DNA of 6,094 nt from CAZFIO01 sp964519585. GTDB lineage: Bacteria; Bacillota; Clostridia; Tissierellales; Tissierellaceae. The first letter of the stretch is position 1; each line of letters begins with the position of its first letter. Below the pieces are notes generated by a model. It saw only the letters and a list, made by a program, of their open reading frames with translations, did not search any database and was not told the origin of the DNA. The position numbers and the translations under genes were made by a program. Below are positions 5,762 through 6,094 of the stretch, one piece after another. Location: assembly GCA_964519585.1 (NCBI GenBank), contig CAZFIO010000120.1, positions 1 to 6,094 on the forward strand, read 5' to 3'.

Positions 5762-6094
5762 TTATCCCTCATTTTTAGATAATAAGCTATCCATATCTAT
5801 GATGTTTACCAGTTTTCCGTTAATTCTTACAATTCCCACAATAGCAAAGTCTGCATCTTGGTTAATATTTTCTATCTTTTCATCTTCTATATCTATTACT
5901 TCGATTACATCCTTGATCATTATGCCTATTCTTTCATCTTGGTTGTTAATAATGATAATATTATTATAGCACAAATCATCTTCTTGTCTAAGAAGTTTTG
6001 CAAGATTTATCGTTGGGACTACATTTCCCCTTAAATTAATAAGACCATCTACCCAGTCTGGTGCATTTGGCACATTTTTTGGCCTAGTCTTATT
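5762..6094 (-). CDS. cheW: CheW-like chemotaxis coupling protein, 5' end outside the window (partial)
   Basis: The C-terminal 110 residues of a CheW domain; the reading frame stays open to the window edge, so roughly 30-45 N-terminal residues are missing. CheW links chemoreceptors to the kinase CheA in membrane arrays. The clear signature is RPKNVPNAPDWVDGLINLRG followed by NVVPTINLAKLL, close to the standard CheW run 'vP..p.fveGviNLRG.vvPvidL', then IGIMIKDVIEV and a final hydrophobic strand VNIIDMDSLL. The GTG at 6071-6073 lies within this conserved run and is not the true start. The protein ends right after the CheW domain, with no receiver domain, so it is CheW rather than CheV. The stop lies 2 bases before the fliM start, so it is co-transcribed and probably coupled with the switch genes. 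The family is certain; which cheW paralogue it is cannot be told. Confidence 0.9.
   Translation of the reverse strand, partial: NKTRPKNVPNAPDWVDGLINLRGNVVPTINLAKLLRQEDDLCYNNIIIINNQDERIGIMIKDVIEVIDIEDEKIENINQDADFAIVGIVRINGKLVNIIDMDSLLSKNEG
5766..5770 (-). promoter_or_regulatory. Ribosome binding site supporting the TTG start of fliM
   Basis: GAGGG on the minus strand, inside the last codons of the cheW-like gene (GAG GGA TAA), with a 6-base spacer to the fliM TTG. The frame upstream has a stop (TGA, 5769-5771) and only ATA, GGG and AAA codons before the TTG, so TTG is the only normal start that keeps the CheY-P-binding peptide. Confidence 0.75.

Noticed and set aside
6071..6073. GTG as the true start of a short 103-residue protein
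   Set aside because: Conserved CheW sequence (RPKNVP) continues upstream to the window edge, so the gene is truncated by the window, not naturally short.

Overview
The window holds the tail of a flagellar and chemotaxis gene cluster from a low-GC, Gram-positive, motile bacterium, most likely a member of the Clostridia in the broad sense. The evidence is the AT-rich sequence, Shine-Dalgarno sites of the AGGAGG type, a FliY-type (CheC-FliN fusion) switch protein in place of a short FliN, a FlgM/sigma-D control point and Firmicute-style gene order. No species can be named from the sequence. All genes lie on the minus strand, so the transcript reads from base 6094 down to base 1.

In transcription order the genes are: the 3' part of a cheW-like chemotaxis coupling gene (cut by the window edge), fliM and fliY (cytoplasmic switch, or C-ring), flgM (anti-sigma factor), flgN (export chaperone), flgK and flgL (the two hook-filament junction proteins). 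cheW, fliM and fliY are tightly packed: fliM uses a TTG start just after the cheW stop, and fliM and fliY overlap by 4 bases. A 59-base gap after fliY carries an almost ideal sigma-D/sigma-28 promoter (TAAA-N15-CCGATAT), so flgM-flgN-flgK-flgL can be transcribed as a separate late operon. This fits the known logic: FlgM is exported once the hook is complete, sigma-D is released, and the junction proteins with their chaperone are then made.

After flgL the operon ends in a convincing intrinsic terminator (about 376-425). Between the flgL stop and this hairpin lies an exactly phased 11-bp tandem repeat (GTTC at 401, 412, 423, 434, 445, 456, 467 and 478) with an alternating 22-bp higher-order pattern. 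The last repeat units form the ascending arm of the terminator.

The remaining 370 bases have no gene. They contain two copies of a composite repeat element. Each has an identical 34-bp head, a tandem array of 26-bp units (about two in the first copy, six regular units plus a partial one in the second) and a tail with inverted similarity to the head (GTCATTCC...). The genes themselves are ordinary. The repeats and the promoter are the parts most worth a second look; I see no evidence for a new multi-gene system.
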